From an uncultured bacterium (GTDB lineage Bacteria; Actinomycetota; Coriobacteriia; Coriobacteriales; Coriobacteriaceae), in assembly GCA_905214895.1 (NCBI GenBank), contig CAJMNP010000057.1, positions 1-5,976 of the forward strand: DNA of 5,976 nt. The letters are read 5' to 3'. A program made the translations under genes and the position numbers. Shown piece after piece: positions 5,849 to 5,976 of this stretch. The notes beneath the pieces are model-generated. The model searched no databases. It was not told the DNA's origin and saw only the letters and a list, made by a program, of their open reading frames with translations. How positions within the stretch are numbered: position 1 is the first letter of the stretch; every line of letters begins with the position of its first letter.

Positions 5849-5976
5849 ATGACCGATAGCAGCAAGAGCGCGCTCTCCCTTATTAGCACTCATCAGGGAT
5901 ATAGTGGATCCGAGCAGCGCATTGTCGACTATATATTGGAGCACCAGTCCGAGGCGCCGCGCCTGACGGCCGCCCA
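5849..5976 (+). CDS. RpiR/MurR-family transcriptional regulator, N-terminus only
   Basis: Only 42 codons are visible before the right edge. The segment GYSGSEQRIVDYILEHQSEAPRLTAA matches the first helices of the N-terminal helix-turn-helix domain of RpiR-type regulators (typical form: S..E.RIA.YIL.N...). In this family the helix-turn-helix is normally followed by a SIS domain that binds a phosphosugar, but that part lies outside the window. It is divergent from fruA, so it most likely controls the permease in response to a sugar phosphate such as fructose-1-phosphate. The start at 5849 is supported by AGGAG six bases upstream. An in-frame ATG at 5807 would add 14 residues (MENKSDFHANQEPS) and coincides with the predicted transcription start. 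Family call is fairly sure; activator or repressor role and effector are inference. Confidence 0.8.
   Translation, partial: MTDSSKSALSLISTHQGYSGSEQRIVDYILEHQSEAPRLTAA

Noticed and set aside
5471..5944. 157-codon open frame on the minus strand across the fruA-regulator spacer
   Set aside because: It overlaps the fruA N-terminus out of frame, runs through the promoter region and is antisense to the regulator start; no family resemblance.

Overview
The window is a GC-rich (about 60 % by eye) bacterial locus for phosphotransferase (PTS) fructose uptake. Four genes lie on the minus strand and a divergent regulator begins at the right end. In minus-strand transcription order they are: fruA, a fused fructose permease (EIIB-EIIC-EIIA); a 547-bp gene-free spacer; ptsH (HPr); ptsI (enzyme I); and fruK (1-phosphofructokinase), cut by the left edge. 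On the plus strand, from about 5849, an RpiR/MurR-type regulator begins and is cut by the right edge. Base composition, Shine-Dalgarno use, the permease architecture and the GC-rich intergenic palindromes suggest an actinobacterial gut anaerobe of the Coriobacteriia (Collinsella-like). This is an impression from sequence style and has not been tested by a search.

Functionally the locus is nearly self-contained. Enzyme I takes phosphate from PEP and passes it to HPr His15. HPr passes it to the EIIA domain of FruA (His584), then to EIIB (Cys12), and fructose enters through EIIC as fructose-1-phosphate. FruK then makes fructose-1,6-bisphosphate for glycolysis. The general PTS proteins sit between the fructose-specific genes, so no fructose-dedicated HPr (FruB/FPr) is needed here, and none is seen.

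Region by region: 1-842 fruK (partial); 843-916 a spacer with a 12-bp RNA hairpin; 917-2626 ptsI; 2627-2752 a spacer with a hairpin and U-run that could attenuate ptsI; 2753-3016 ptsH; 3017-3563 the ptsH promoter region, a very long nested palindrome (core 3155-3306, decayed ends to about 3119 and 3344), a second palindrome with perfect 24-bp arms (3412-3482) and the fruA terminator (3495-3528); 3564-5576 fruA; 5577-5848 a divergent control region packed with small dyads; 5849-5976 the regulator N-terminus.

The genes are conventional PTS families. The less ordinary content is the B-C-A domain order of FruA, altered signature residues in FruK, the two large palindromic elements, the hairpins at gene junctions and the operator cluster. 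I saw no CRISPR array, tRNA, rRNA, transposase or defence gene.
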